A stretch of DNA of 64,000 nucleotides from Ligilactobacillus faecis (GTDB taxonomy: Bacteria > Bacillota > Bacilli > Lactobacillales > Lactobacillaceae), in NCBI RefSeq assembly GCF_029889745.1, contig NZ_CP123639.1, positions 1,593,501 through 1,657,500 of the forward strand, given 5' to 3'. Made by a program: the position numbers and the translations under genes. This document shows, piece after piece, positions 1 to 9,108 of this stretch. Position 1 is the stretch's first letter. Each line of letters opens with the position of its first letter. Below the pieces are notes generated by a model. The model did not search any database, was not told where the DNA came from, and saw only the letters and a program-made list of their open reading frames with translations.

Positions 1-277
1 TCGCCTCCTTCGTCAAGAAAAATACCGTTATTTAGTTACGACGACGATCTTAGAGCGGGGGGTGACTTTGCCTAAACTAAATGTAATGGTTTTTTATGCC
101 GAACTTTTCAAGGAGACGACTCTAGTTCAGATCGCCGGTCGGGTTGGTCGAAGTAAAAAACACCCAACCGGAGATGTTATTTTACTATGTCAAAAACATG
201 CTGAAGTTATCAAAAGAGCTAGATGGCAGATCGATCATGCTAATAAACAAGCAAAGAAGATGCTACGTTATGGCTAA
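1..277 (+). CDS. comFA: ComFA, DNA-uptake helicase, C-terminal end (5' cut by window)
   Basis: The reading frame is open from base 2 and ends at the TAA at 275-277, so only about the last 91 residues are present. The visible part has the late SF2 helicase motifs: a VTTTILERGVT segment (motif V type) and QIAGRVGRS (motif VI, arginine finger), followed by a short basic tail. In the family, ComFA is the membrane-associated ATPase that drives import of single-stranded transforming DNA. It overlaps the next gene (comFC) by eight bases, the normal comFA-comFC arrangement, so translation is probably coupled. Identity is strong because of motif VI plus the neighbour. Promoter and N-terminus are outside the window. 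Confidence 0.9.
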   Translation, partial: RLLRQEKYRYLVTTTILERGVTLPKLNVMVFYAELFKETTLVQIAGRVGRSKKHPTGDVILLCQKHAEVIKRARWQIDHANKQAKKMLRYG

Positions 278-959
278 ATGTCTTTTATGCGGAAAAACAA
301 GTGATCAAACGCTTGGACTCAAAGAATTGCTATGTTTTGTTCCCTTATATGTGCCACCGATTTGTTTGACTTGTGAGCAAACTTTTGTAAAGCTTCAAGG
401 TCCAGTTTGTCCTAACTGTGATAAACAACAAATGACGCATAAACTATGTAAAGATTGTCAAAAATGGCAGAGCCATTATGGATATTTGATCGCTAACAAA
501 AGTTTTTATCGCTATGACACGCAAGCGATGAAAGATTACTTCGAACGGTATAAATTTTTAGGTGAGTATCGATTGTATCAAGTGTTTGCCCCACTTTTAG
601 TGCAGTATGTCAAAACTTATTTGCGTCTGGGTTGGGGGCTAGTTGTGATCCCAAGTGATGAAGAGACTTTAAAAAAGCGTGGTTATGATCAGGTCAAGAG
701 TTTTTACCAAGGCCTTGAATTTGAAGAGTATTTTTACCATAAGCAAAATTTTGGACGAAAAAAGCAATCACATAAAGCTCGAGCTGAGCGTTTGAGTTCT
801 AACTGTCCTTTTATATATAAAGGTCCAGCCGATCTAAAGCAAAGATCATTTGTGATCGCAGACGACATTTATACGACAGGTAGTACGCTTTATCATGCTG
901 CCTCGTTACTAAAAGCACATAATTGTGGAACGTTACGCTTTGTGACGTTGGCTCGGTAA
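270..959 (+). CDS. comFC: ComFC, phosphoribosyltransferase-like competence protein
   Basis: Encodes 229 aa. I chose the ATG at 270, which overlaps the comFA stop; the frame is open further upstream, but the MAKCLLCG start fits the family. The N-terminus holds several CxxC pairs (C4/C7, C32/C35, C47/C50 and a KLCKDC pair), a zinc-ribbon-like region. The C-terminus has the PRTase PRPP loop, seen as VIADDIYTTGSTL. ComFC is required for natural transformation with ComFA. With coiA in the same window this suggests the strain keeps late competence machinery; comGA-type genes are not in view. Confidence 0.93.
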   Translation: MAKCLLCGKTSDQTLGLKELLCFVPLYVPPICLTCEQTFVKLQGPVCPNCDKQQMTHKLCKDCQKWQSHYGYLIANKSFYRYDTQAMKDYFERYKFLGEYRLYQVFAPLLVQYVKTYLRLGWGLVVIPSDEETLKKRGYDQVKSFYQGLEFEEYFYHKQNFGRKKQSHKARAERLSSNCPFIYKGPADLKQRSFVIADDIYTTGSTLYHAASLLKAHNCGTLRFVTLAR

Positions 960-994
960 TTTATAAAAAAATCTAAATAATCTGAGTGTATTAA

Positions 995-1023
995 TTGTTA
1001 ATTTAACCGCTTTCCATTATACT
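995..1023 (+). promoter_or_regulatory. Promoter of hpf
   Basis: A -35 TTGTTA at 995-1000 and a -10 TATACT at 1018-1023 are separated by 17 bases, about 85 bases upstream of the hpf start. Sigma-A-type by sequence; not tested. Confidence 0.55.
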
Positions 1024-1032
1024 AAAGATAGA

Positions 1033-1087
1033 GATCAGGAAGAGTTAAGAAACTTCCTTGGATCTTTTAAGCATGCTGAATGCTTAG
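1033..1087 (+). promoter_or_regulatory. Two hairpins in the hpf 5' leader
   Basis: The leader between promoter and SD contains AGGAAG/CTTCCT (1037-1042 with 1053-1058, flanked by GATC on both sides) and TAAGCAT/ATGCTTA (1068-1074 with 1080-1086). The second ends a few bases before the SD GAAAGGAGAGG. They may affect mRNA stability or translation of hpf; no known riboswitch is recognised. Confidence 0.45.
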
Positions 1088-1107
1088 TTGTGAAAGGAGA
1101 GGTTATC

Positions 1108-1662
1108 ATGTTAAAGATTAATGTTCGTGGTGAAAATATTGAAGTTACAGGTGCAATTCGAGAATACGTTGAAAAGAAGCTTTCTAAGCTTGAAAAGTAT
1201 TTCGAAGATACATCCAACTCAACGGCTCATGTAAATTTAAAAGTTTATTCAGATAAAAACAGTAAGGTCGAGGTCACGATCCCGTTACCATACTTAGTTT
1301 TAAGAGCTGAAGAAACTTCACCTGATATGTATGCAAGCATTGATCTGGTGACAGATAAGCTTGAGCGTCAGATCAGAAAATACAAAACAAAACTCAACCG
1401 TAAGTCGCGTGAACGTGGCTTCAAGAACTTAGGTTTCGTACCGACAGCTGATCCAAAACAAGCTGAGGCCGAAGATAAGAAGTTTGAAGTCGTTCGAACA
1501 AAGAACATCTCATTAAAACCGATGGATGTTGAAGAGGCGATCCTTCAAATGGATATGCTAGGGCATGACTTCTTTATCTATGAAGATGCTGAATCTGAAG
1601 GCACAAACATCGTATATCGCCGTAAAGACGGACGTTACGGTCTGATCGAAGCTAATAACTAA
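1108..1662 (+). CDS. hpf: Long-form ribosome hibernation promoting factor
   Basis: Encodes 184 aa from ATG 1108, preceded by SD GAAAGGAGAGG. A GTG 18 bases upstream would sit inside the SD and is rejected. Residues 1-100 form the S30AE/RaiA-like domain (MLKINVRGENIEVTGAIREYVEKK). After a variable linker, residues about 125-184 form the S30AE C-terminal dimerisation domain (KPMDVEEAILQMDMLGHDFF). In the family this long form joins two 70S ribosomes into inactive 100S dimers in stationary phase. It is monocistronic: own promoter before it, terminator after it. Placement between comFC and secA is the usual Bacillales/Lactobacillales order. Confidence 0.96.
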   Translation: MLKINVRGENIEVTGAIREYVEKKLSKLEKYFEDTSNSTAHVNLKVYSDKNSKVEVTIPLPYLVLRAEETSPDMYASIDLVTDKLERQIRKYKTKLNRKSRERGFKNLGFVPTADPKQAEAEDKKFEVVRTKNISLKPMDVEEAILQMDMLGHDFFIYEDAESEGTNIVYRRKDGRYGLIEANN

Positions 1663-1720
1663 AAATGATAATCAACGTGATCGCTAGCCTAAAGGTTAGT
1701 CGGTCTAGTAATAAACTTTA

Positions 1721-1759
1721 AAGGTGTTTGCGAAGAGCTTCTTTGTCAAACACCTTTTT
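1721..1759 (+). terminator. Terminator after hpf
   Basis: AAGGTGTTTG (1721-1730) pairs perfectly with CAAACACCTT (1747-1756) over 10 bp, followed by TTTT. Confidence 0.85.
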
Positions 1760-1794
1760 GTTGACTAAAAACTTAAGAAACACTTGCTTGGTGA

Positions 1795-1823
1795 TTGTTT
1801 ACTAATTAATAAAATGATAAAAT
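1795..1823 (+). promoter_or_regulatory. Probable secA promoter
   Basis: TTGTTT (1795-1800), 17-base spacer, TAAAAT (1818-1823). A leader of about 160 bases to secA would follow. Confidence 0.45.
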
Positions 1824-1895
1824 AAGAAGAAGTATCTTTTTTCCAAAGTGACGCTCAATGTCAGGAATATTCAAAAAAGAATACAGGAAAAACTA

Positions 1896-1950
1896 TTGGA
1901 CACACTCGTATTGACCTTAAGTGGCTTAAGGGGGATACAAGTGTGTCCAA
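1896..1950 (+). promoter_or_regulatory. Large hairpin in the secA 5' leader
   Basis: Nested perfect arms: TTGGACACACT (1896-1906) with AGTGTGTCCAA (1940-1950), GTAT/ATAC, then CCTTAAG (1915-1921) with CTTAAGG (1925-1931) around a 3-base loop. About 22 bp of pairing in 55 bases. There is no U-run after it, so it is not an ordinary terminator. It ends just before the secA start region, which suggests control of translation or RNA processing. Confidence 0.7.
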
Positions 1951-1988
1951 ACAAGATAAATTAAGTGAAGAAAGGGATTATTGATCAA

Positions 1989-4355
1989 ATGGCAAATATC
2001 CTCAAAAAATGGGTCGAAAGCGATAAACGTGAATTAAAACGTTTAGGTAAGATCGCTGATAAAGTCGAATCCTATGCTAGTGAGATGGAAGCTTTATCTG
2101 ATGAAGAGCTACAAGCGAAAACCCCTGAATTTCAACAACGATATAAAGATGGTGAGAGTTTAGATGCGCTTTTACCAGAAGCTTTTGCGGTCGCTCGTGA
2201 AGGTGCTAAGCGTGTTTTAGGTCTCTATCCTTACCGAGTACAGATTATTGGGGGGATCGTTTTACATGAAGGTAACATCGCAGAGATGCGGACGGGTGAA
2301 GGAAAAACTTTAACAGCTACGATGCCGGTGTATTTAAATGCGATCTCTGGTGAAGGTGTGCATGTCGTAACTGTTAATGAATATCTTTCAGGGCGTGATG
2401 CGACTGAGATGGGTGAATTATATAATTGGTTAGGTTTATCTGTTGGGTTGAATATTGCAGATAAGACACCTGAAGAAAAACGAGCTGCTTATGCATGTGA
2501 TATCACCTACTCGACTAATAGTGAACTTGGCTTTGACTACTTACGCGATAACATGGTCGTTTACCGCGAAGATATGGTCCAACGCCCATTGAACTTTGTT
2601 ATTGTCGATGAGGTCGATTCGATCTTGATCGATGAAGCAAGAACCCCCTTGATCATTTCAGGACAGGCTACGACACCAACACAACTTTATACGCGTGCCG
2701 ATCGCTTTGCTAAAACTTTAGTCAAAGATGAAGACTTCAAGATCGATCTAGAATCAAAAACAGTCGCTTTGACTGAAGACGGGATCCGCAAAGGTGAGAA
2801 ATATTTTGGTTTGACGAACTTATTTGATCCTGATAATACAGCTTTGAACCATCATTTAGATAACGCTTTGCGGGCTAACTACATTATGTTACGGGATAAA
2901 GACTATGTGGTCCAAAATGATGAAGTTATGATCGTTGACCAATTTACAGGACGGATCATGGACGGACGTCGTTATTCTGATGGATTGCATCAAGCGATCG
3001 AAGCTAAAGAACATGTTAAGATCGAAGAAGAAACAAAGACGATGGCAAACATCACTTACCAAAACTTCTTTAGAATGTATAAAAAACTTGCTGGGATGAC
3101 TGGGACGGCTAAAACAGAAGAAGAAGAGTTCCGTGAGATCTACAATATGGAGGTTATCACGATCCCGACAAACCGTCCGATCCAACGTGAAGATCGCCCA
3201 GATTTATTATATGGAACGCTAGAAGGTAAATTTAGAGCTGTCGTCCAAGATATCAAAGAACGCCACGCTAAAGGTCAACCAGTCTTAGTCGGGACCGTTG
3301 CAGTCGAGACTTCTGAACTTCTTTCGCATATGCTTGACCAAGAAAAGATCCCACATGCTGTTTTGAACGCTAAAAACCATGCCAAGGAAGCTGAGATCGT
3401 TGTGAATGCTGGTCAACGTGGAGCAGTTACGATCGCAACGAACATGGCTGGGCGTGGGACTGATATCAAACTGGGACCAGGTGTGCGTGAATTAGGTGGA
3501 TTGGCGGTTATCGGAACAGAGCGCCACGAATCTCGCCGGATTGATAATCAGTTGCGCGGTCGTTCTGGACGCCAAGGTGATGTAGGGCTTACTCAATTTT
3601 ATCTTTCACTGGAAGATGATCTGATGTTACGCTTTGGTTCTGAACGGATCAAGCGTTTCCTTGAATCGATGAATTACGAAGATGATGATGATGCATTAGT
3701 TCAATCAAAATTGATCACACGACAAGTTGAATCAGCTCAAAAACGGGTTGAAGGTAACAACTACGATACGCGGAAACAAGTTTTGCAATATGATGATGTG
3801 ATGCGTGCTCAGCGTGAAGTCATCTATGATCAAAGACAACAAGTCATCATGGAAGAAAAGTCACTTAAAAATGTGATCATGCCAATGATCAAGCGGACAG
3901 TCGAGCATAACGTGCAAATGAATACGGCTGGTGACAAAAAAGATTGGAATTTAGATGGGATCGTTGATTTTGCGATCGGAGCAATGGTCAAAGAAGATAG
4001 TCTAAAGAAGAACGATCTTTTAGGCAAATCGGCGCAAGAGATCACAGATCTTTTGATGCAAAAGGCCGAAGAAAACTACGCTACAAAAGAATCTCAACTT
4101 GCAGATCAAGCTCAGATGCTCGAGTTTGAAAAAGTTGTGATCTTACGAGTTGTTGATGCACGCTGGACAGACCATATCGATGAGATGGACCAATTACGGC
4201 AATCGATCGGGTTGCGTGGTTATGGACAATTGAACCCGTTAGTCGAGTATCAAGCAGATGGTTTTAGAATGTTTGAACAAATGATCGGTGATATCGAATA
4301 TGATGTGACGCGTCTCTTTATGAAAGCAGAGATCAGACAAAATATTAGCCGCTAA
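1989..4355 (+). CDS. secA: SecA, preprotein translocase motor ATPase
   Basis: Encodes 788 aa. I start at ATG 1989 ([16 protein letters not shown]), the family start; the SD AAGAAAGGG lies 12 bases upstream. An in-frame GTG at 1965 would add eight residues. Visible motifs are Walker A (MRTGEGKT), [13 protein letters not shown] and the helicase motif VI region ([11 protein letters not shown]). The C-terminus ends in [10 protein letters not shown], so the cysteine-rich zinc-binding SecB tail of many SecA proteins is absent. SecA drives secreted proteins through SecYEG; secG is encoded at 44.4 kb. The leader carries a large hairpin. Confidence 0.98.
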   Translation: MANILKKWVESDKRELKRLGKIADKVESYASEMEALSDEELQAKTPEFQQRYKDGESLDALLPEAFAVAREGAKRVLGLYPYRVQIIGGIVLHEGNIAEMRTGEGKTLTATMPVYLNAISGEGVHVVTVNEYLSGRDATEMGELYNWLGLSVGLNIADKTPEEKRAAYACDITYSTNSELGFDYLRDNMVVYREDMVQRPLNFVIVDEVDSILIDEARTPLIISGQATTPTQLYTRADRFAKTLVKDEDFKIDLESKTVALTEDGIRKGEKYFGLTNLFDPDNTALNHHLDNALRANYIMLRDKDYVVQNDEVMIVDQFTGRIMDGRRYSDGLHQAIEAKEHVKIEEETKTMANITYQNFFRMYKKLAGMTGTAKTEEEEFREIYNMEVITIPTNRPIQREDRPDLLYGTLEGKFRAVVQDIKERHAKGQPVLVGTVAVETSELLSHMLDQEKIPHAVLNAKNHAKEAEIVVNAGQRGAVTIATNMAGRGTDIKLGPGVRELGGLAVIGTERHESRRIDNQLRGRSGRQGDVGLTQFYLSLEDDLMLRFGSERIKRFLESMNYEDDDDALVQSKLITRQVESAQKRVEGNNYDTRKQVLQYDDVMRAQREVIYDQRQQVIMEEKSLKNVIMPMIKRTVEHNVQMNTAGDKKDWNLDGIVDFAIGAMVKEDSLKKNDLLGKSAQEITDLLMQKAEENYATKESQLADQAQMLEFEKVVILRVVDARWTDHIDEMDQLRQSIGLRGYGQLNPLVEYQADGFRMFEQMIGDIEYDVTRLFMKAEIRQNISR

Positions 4356-4377
4356 GCACCAATTTTAGGAGATTTTT

Positions 4378-5497
4378 ATGGAATTTAGTGAATATAAGAA
4401 AGAGATCGAAATGATGGGAAATAAGATCTCGGACTTTAGGGGGTCTCTTTGACTTAGAAAGTCTAGAAGAGATCATTTCAGAAAATGAGATGAAGATGGC
4501 TGAACCAGGTTTTTGGGATGACCAAGAAGCTGCTCAAAAGATCATCAATGAAAATAATGAGCTCAAAGCTAAATATGATAATTTCCATCAATTAGCGACT
4601 GGTGTTGAGGAACTCGAGGTATTGCTCGAATTAGTACAAGAAACACCAGATGATCAAGATAGTTTAGCTGAATTAGCTCAAGTTTATGAAAAAACGACTA
4701 AACAGCTCGAAGCCTACGAACTATCCTTACTATTGAACGAACCATATGATAAAAATAATGCGATCTTAGAGATCCATCCCGGAGCTGGGGGGACAGAGTC
4801 GCAAGATTGGGGTTCGATGCTACTAAGAATGTATATTCGTTGGGCTGAACAACATAATTTTAAAGTAACGACAGAAGATTACCAACTAGGTGACGAAGCG
4901 GGGATCAAGTCAGTCACTTTGACGATCTCAGGACATAATGCATATGGCTATTTGCGTAGTGAAAAGGGTGTTCATCGGCTGGTGCGGATCTCGCCTTTTG
5001 ACTCAGCTGGGAGAAGGCATACTTCATTTGCTTCTATCAATGTGATGCCTGAACTAGAAGACGATGTTTCGATCGAATTACGTCCAGAAGACATCAAAAT
5101 GGAAGTCTTTCGGGCTAGCGGTGCTGGAGGACAACATATCAACAAGACTTCTTCGGCAGTTCGTTTGATCCATATCCCAACGGGGATCGTTGTTTCTAGT
5201 CAAGCGCAACGGTCGCAATTTCAAAACCGAGCAACGGCGGAAAAGATGCTACGGTCAAAACTCTATCAGATCGAATTAGAAGAGCAAGAAAAAAAACGTG
5301 CTGAGATCCAAGGTGAACAACTGGATATTGGGTGGGGCTCACAGATCCGTTCTTATGTCTTTCATCCTTATTCAATGGTCAAAGATCACCGCACAAATTA
5401 TGAGACTGGGAATACTCAAGCGGTAATGGATGGAGACTTAGATGGATTCATCAACGCATATTTACAATGGAAATTACAACGGTCCAATCCAAGCTAA
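4378..5497 (+). CDS. prfB: Peptide chain release factor 2 with programmed +1 frameshift
   Basis: Translation starts at ATG 4378 (SD TTAGGAG). After 24 codons it meets an in-frame TGA at 4450-4452 inside the classic recoding signal: an SD-like AGGGGG, three bases, then CTT TGA C. A +1 slip on CTT continues in the frame of 4451 to the stop at 5495-5497, giving about 372 aa. Known in the family: RF2 itself terminates at UGA, so low RF2 favours frameshifting and feeds back on its own synthesis. The main frame has the GGQ hydrolysis loop ([15 protein letters not shown]) and the SPF stop-codon recognition motif (RISPFDSAG). ftsE follows closely. Confidence 0.97.
4436..4453 (+). promoter_or_regulatory. 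RF2 +1 programmed frameshift site
   Basis: An AGGGGG stretch (4438-4443) acts as internal SD three bases before CTTTGAC (4447-4453). The TGA is in frame with the start ATG, and the downstream frame lacks a start of its own at the right place. Confidence 0.95.
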
Positions 5498-5525
5498 GCT
5501 AGATTGGGCAGAAGGGAGCAAAATT

Positions 5526-6221
5526 TTGATAGAATTTAAAGATGTTGTCAAAGAATATCCAAACGATACTTTGGCGACAGATCATATCTCACTTAAGATC
5601 GACCAAGGTGAGTTTGTTTATGTGGTTGGTCCTAGTGGTGCTGGTAAGTCGACTTTTATTAAGATGATGTATCGGGAAGAAGTTCCAACTTCCGGTCAGA
5701 TCAAAGTCAATGACTATGAACTTGAGACGATGAAACATAATCAAGTGCCTTTTTTGCGACGTGAATTAGGCGTCGTTTTCCAAGATTTCAAACTTTTACC
5801 GCGGTTGACAGTCTTTGAAAATGTGGCTTATGCACTTCAAGTTATCGAAAAGACCCCTGATGAAGTCAAAGAACGGGTCGAGTATGTGCTTGAATTAGTT
5901 GGGTTAGCTGATAAACGCGATAGTTTCCCAGATGAATTATCTGGTGGGGAACAACAACGGGTCGCTATTGCTCGTGCGATCGCAAATAAGCCAAGTATCG
6001 TGATCGCTGATGAACCAACGGGAAATCTTGATCCAGATACAGCGCGTGAGATCATGGAGATCTTCGAAAAAGTCAACGCACAAGGAACAACGGTCGTTAT
6101 GGCAACGCATAATAGTTTTATCGTTAACGGATACAAACATCGCGTGCTCGAGATCGCAAATGGAAAGATCGTCCGCGATCAAGAGAAAGGAGAATACAAC
6201 GATGAAAGCAGTAACGGTTAA
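5526..6221 (+). CDS. ftsE: FtsE, cell-division ABC ATPase
   Basis: Encodes 231 aa from a TTG at 5526 (MIEFKDVVKEY), with SD GAAGGGAG eight bases upstream; upstream in-frame ATG codons lie inside prfB. It has Walker A (GPSGAGKST), signature LSGGEQQR and Walker B (IVIADEPTGNLD). FtsE pairs with FtsX in the membrane and couples the divisome to peptidoglycan hydrolases in the family. It overlaps ftsX by 20 bases, so the pair is translationally coupled. Confidence 0.97.
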   Translation: MIEFKDVVKEYPNDTLATDHISLKIDQGEFVYVVGPSGAGKSTFIKMMYREEVPTSGQIKVNDYELETMKHNQVPFLRRELGVVFQDFKLLPRLTVFENVAYALQVIEKTPDEVKERVEYVLELVGLADKRDSFPDELSGGEQQRVAIARAIANKPSIVIADEPTGNLDPDTAREIMEIFEKVNAQGTTVVMATHNSFIVNGYKHRVLEIANGKIVRDQEKGEYNDESSNG

Positions 6222-7089
6222 ACGCCATCTGACTGAGAGTTTAAAGAGTTTAAAACGCAATGGTTGGATGTCTGTTGCCGCAGTCAGTGCTGTCACTGTG
6301 ACGCTGATCTTAGTAGGGGTCTTACTTTCGATCCTTTTAAATATCAATAAAGTTGCGCATGACGTTGAAAATGACGTTCAAGTTCGCGTGATCATCGATC
6401 GTGGGACAAATAAAGATCAACAAGCTGAGTTAAAACAAAAATTACAAAAATTAACAGGTGTTAAAAGCGTTAAATACTCGAGTCGTAAAGACGAGTTGGA
6501 TAATGTTGTTGGAACTTATGGAAAAGAATTTCAACTCTTCAAAGGTGATGACAACCCGCTTTACGACGTTTATATCGTAAATACGACTTCACCAGAACAA
6601 ACGATCCAAGTTGCTAAAAAAGCTAAAAAATTGCAATATGTTTATGATGCTCGCTATGGGGGAGCTTCGGCTAAGAAACTCTTTAAAGTCGTAGCGTCGA
6701 TCCAAAGCTGGGGACTTGTGATCAGCCTCTTGTTATTGTTTGTCGCAGTCTTTTTGATCTCAAACACGATCAGGATCACGATCTTATCACGTGAAAATGA
6801 GATCTCGATCATGCGTCTTGTTGGGGCAACGAATAGCTATATTCGCTGGCCGTTTATTTTAGAAGGTGCTTGGACTGGATTTTTTGGGGCTTTATTGCCG
6901 ATCATTTTAGTTGACGTGGCTTATATTTGGCTCTACAACGTTATGACAGGTGCATTAGTAAGCACAAATTATCATCTGTTGACACCAGGGATGTTCTTAT
7001 GGCAGATCGACCTTCTCTTAGCTGTGATCGGGATCGGGATCGGTGCGATCGGTGCAGGGCTTTCAATGAGTCGTTTCTTGAAGATCTAA
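6202..7089 (+). CDS. ftsX: FtsX, cell-division ABC permease
   Basis: Encodes 295 aa from ATG 6202 (SD AGAAAGGAGA). The layout is the FtsX one: a cytoplasmic N-terminus, a first membrane helix around residues 28-50 (VSAVTVTLILVGVLL), a large extracellular loop to about 170, and three helices in the C-terminal half (VISLLLLFVAVFLIS and others). The loop before the second helix is the site that engages the hydrolase or its regulator in other Firmicutes. A MinJ-like division gene follows, so this is a division block. Confidence 0.97.
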   Translation: MKAVTVKRHLTESLKSLKRNGWMSVAAVSAVTVTLILVGVLLSILLNINKVAHDVENDVQVRVIIDRGTNKDQQAELKQKLQKLTGVKSVKYSSRKDELDNVVGTYGKEFQLFKGDDNPLYDVYIVNTTSPEQTIQVAKKAKKLQYVYDARYGGASAKKLFKVVASIQSWGLVISLLLLFVAVFLISNTIRITILSRENEISIMRLVGATNSYIRWPFILEGAWTGFFGALLPIILVDVAYIWLYNVMTGALVSTNYHLLTPGMFLWQIDLLLAVIGIGIGAIGAGLSMSRFLKI

Positions 7090-7151
7090 ATTATCAAGGT
7101 ATTAGCTAAAATTATTTGGCTGATGCCTTTTTTATTTGAAAGGGTCAAAAT

Positions 7152-7180
7152 GTGTTTCTCACTCAAAAAATTGGTATAAT
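7152..7180 (+). promoter_or_regulatory. Promoter of the MinJ-like gene
   Basis: A perfect -10 TATAAT (7175-7180) with an extended TGG before it. The -35 near 7152 (GTGTTT) is poor, as is common with extended -10 promoters. Confidence 0.55.
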
Positions 7181-7210
7181 AGAAGCAAATTGTTTAGAAA
7201 GGAATTGAAG

Positions 7211-8335
7211 TTGTTGCAAGTTATCCAAACTCTAGGTCTATTTTTGATCCAACCACTTTTTTTGTTAGGCCTCTTTATGACAGTTGGAAGTTATTTTTTA
7301 CGTTTGAAAAATGAACGTCAAAACTTCCGGATCGCGATCGATCGTGATTTTTATGAAGGTAGACATTTTATCAAACAAGGACTTTTATTTTTAGTATTTG
7401 GCTCGATCGCGACTTTGATCTTCCATTATACTTTACCACTAGAGATCTTTTATCTTTACCAAGCTTTAGCCTTAGTGGCTTTGTTATTGATAAATTTTTG
7501 TGACCTGAGTTTATGGGCTCTCCTTCTTTCGGGAGCAACACCCTTAGTTCTCCAAATATTTGCGATAAAGACAACAAATATGTTTATCCCAACCACGCTA
7601 CCTACAAATTACGGGCTGATGCTTTTTTTGTTAGTTGCTTTACTGGCTTTGTTCCAAGCTCATTTGACACGTTTAGACCGTGCAGAATGGTTTAGCCCAA
7701 AGATCAGCCAAGGTAAACGTGGACGTCGGATCGTCGGCTATTTTTGGCGGACTTTCACGGTCTTTCCACTAGTGCTTTTTATGCCCCAAACTCCGTGGAG
7801 TGCTCTAGGAGATCTCAATAGTTATGGAACAAAGATCTTGATCGTCCCATTTTTGGTGGGCGCTGTTTGTCATATTTACAAGCAAGTTCCAGCAGCAGCG
7901 TTAAAATTTCGGCGAGGTCAAAGCCTAGTAATTGCAGGTTTAGCGTTGCTTTTAGGGGGGCTCAGTTACTTTTTACCTGAGACGACTCTATTCGGATTAG
8001 CTTTGCTAGGGGGCGTTTTACTTTGGCAAGCATTTAAACGACGTCAAGTCGACCGTCAAGCTAAACGGTGGTATGTTGAAACATCAGAAGGTGTTCGGAT
8101 CGTAGCGATCAAGCCAGAGACACCTGCAGCGAAGATGAAGTTAGAAATTGGAGATATCATTTTAGAATGCAATGGGTCAAAAGTTGCAACGAGTGATGAA
8201 TTATATAAAGCACTCCAAAAAGATCCAGCTTATTGCCGTTTAAAAGTCAAAAATTTTGAGGGTGAACTAAAATTAGCTGAAAGTGCGATCTACTCCGATT
8301 CACCACATGAGATCGGACTTGTGCTATTTGGCTAA
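7211..8335 (+). CDS. MinJ-like multispanning membrane protein with C-terminal PDZ domain
   Basis: Encodes 374 aa. The TTG at 7211 is chosen because SD AGAAAGGA sits seven bases upstream; the longer frame would place the start before the -10. About seven or eight hydrophobic helices fill residues 5-285. The last ~85 residues form a PDZ domain (GVRIVAIKPETPAAKMKLEIGDIILECNG). In Bacillus subtilis the gene at this locus after ftsEX encodes MinJ, which bridges DivIVA and MinD, with the same membrane-plus-PDZ design. The MinJ role is inferred from architecture and synteny; catalytic protease residues are not seen. No terminator separates it from the response regulator. Confidence 0.75.
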   Translation: MLQVIQTLGLFLIQPLFLLGLFMTVGSYFLRLKNERQNFRIAIDRDFYEGRHFIKQGLLFLVFGSIATLIFHYTLPLEIFYLYQALALVALLLINFCDLSLWALLLSGATPLVLQIFAIKTTNMFIPTTLPTNYGLMLFLLVALLALFQAHLTRLDRAEWFSPKISQGKRGRRIVGYFWRTFTVFPLVLFMPQTPWSALGDLNSYGTKILIVPFLVGAVCHIYKQVPAAALKFRRGQSLVIAGLALLLGGLSYFLPETTLFGLALLGGVLLWQAFKRRQVDRQAKRWYVETSEGVRIVAIKPETPAAKMKLEIGDIILECNGSKVATSDELYKALQKDPAYCRLKVKNFEGELKLAESAIYSDSPHEIGLVLFG

Positions 8336-8346
8336 AATGAAATTAC

Positions 8347-8385
8347 AAGGGGGCCTATCTAGATAATGATAGGACAAGAACAGTG
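8347..8385 (+). promoter_or_regulatory. SD - hairpin - start arrangement before the response regulator
   Basis: SD AAGGGGG (8347-8353) is followed at once by CCTATC (8354-8359), an 8-base loop, GATAGG (8368-8373), a 9-base linker and the GTG at 8383. The stem excludes 20 bases from the SD-start distance. An AGGA within the 3' arm could be an alternative SD that the stem would hide. Confidence 0.6.
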
Positions 8386-9108
8386 AAAAAAATATTAGTA
8401 GTTGAAGATGATGTGGCGATCCAATTGTTATTAAAGTATAATTTGACTCAAGCCGGTTATGAACCAACGATCATCGCAGATGGAAAAGAAGGTTATTTAG
8501 CGGCACTTAAAGGTAATTACGCACATATTTTACTTGATGTGATGTTACCTAATTTAGATGGCATCGAGATCACTAAAAAATTGCGTCAAGAAAAAGTTAA
8601 AACTCCGATCATGATCATCACTGCTAAAAATCAGGAGTATGATAAGATCATTGGTCTTGAGTTAGGCGCTGACGACTATTTGACGAAACCTTTTTCGCCT
8701 CGTGAAGTGATCGCTCGCTTAAAGGCCATCGAGCGTCGGATGGAACTTACTAAAGAAGAACAATATGTAGCGCCCAAAGAAGAGTTGAACAATGTCTATG
8801 TTTTCGAAGATTTTACACTTGATCTTGATCAAGTCAAAGTTTTAAAAGACGGTGTTGCAGTCAAATTGACCCCAAAAGAATTTGAACTGTTAGCATATTT
8901 CGTCAAACGCGCAGGTAAAGTTTTGAGTCGCGAAAAGCTCCTCAATGGTGTTTGGGGGTACGATTATGTTGGTCAAACCCGGATGGTCGACATGCACGTT
9001 AGCCATTTGCGTGAAAAGATCGAACCAGATCCAAAAGCTCCTCGCTATATTCAAACTTTACGCGGTTTTGGGTATCGTTTCAATGGAAAAGAAAAAACTT
9101 TGGTCTGA
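8383..9108 (+). CDS. phoP: OmpR/PhoB-type response regulator (PhoP-like)
   Basis: Encodes 241 aa with a GTG start. The receiver domain (1-120) has the acidic pair E8/D9/D10, phosphoacceptor D52 (HILLDVMLPN) and the lysine in DYLTKPF. Residues ~135-235 are a winged-helix DNA-binding domain (KLTPKEFELLAYF, then VDMHVSHLREKIE, GFGYRF). The gene overlaps its kinase by 26 bases. The PhoP name rests on family resemblance and on the ftsEX-minJ neighbourhood; no pst phosphate transporter genes lie here, so the signal is unproven. The start lies behind a hairpin spacer. Confidence 0.85.
   Translation: MKKILVVEDDVAIQLLLKYNLTQAGYEPTIIADGKEGYLAALKGNYAHILLDVMLPNLDGIEITKKLRQEKVKTPIMIITAKNQEYDKIIGLELGADDYLTKPFSPREVIARLKAIERRMELTKEEQYVAPKEELNNVYVFEDFTLDLDQVKVLKDGVAVKLTPKEFELLAYFVKRAGKVLSREKLLNGVWGYDYVGQTRMVDMHVSHLREKIEPDPKAPRYIQTLRGFGYRFNGKEKTLV

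Noticed and set aside
1965-1988. GTG 1965 as secA start
   Set aside because: Adds eight residues not typical of SecA; MANILKK at 1989 is the family start, although SD spacing is slightly long.
4378-4452. prfB as a pseudogene because of the early TGA
   Set aside because: The TGA sits in the canonical RF2 +1 recoding signal.
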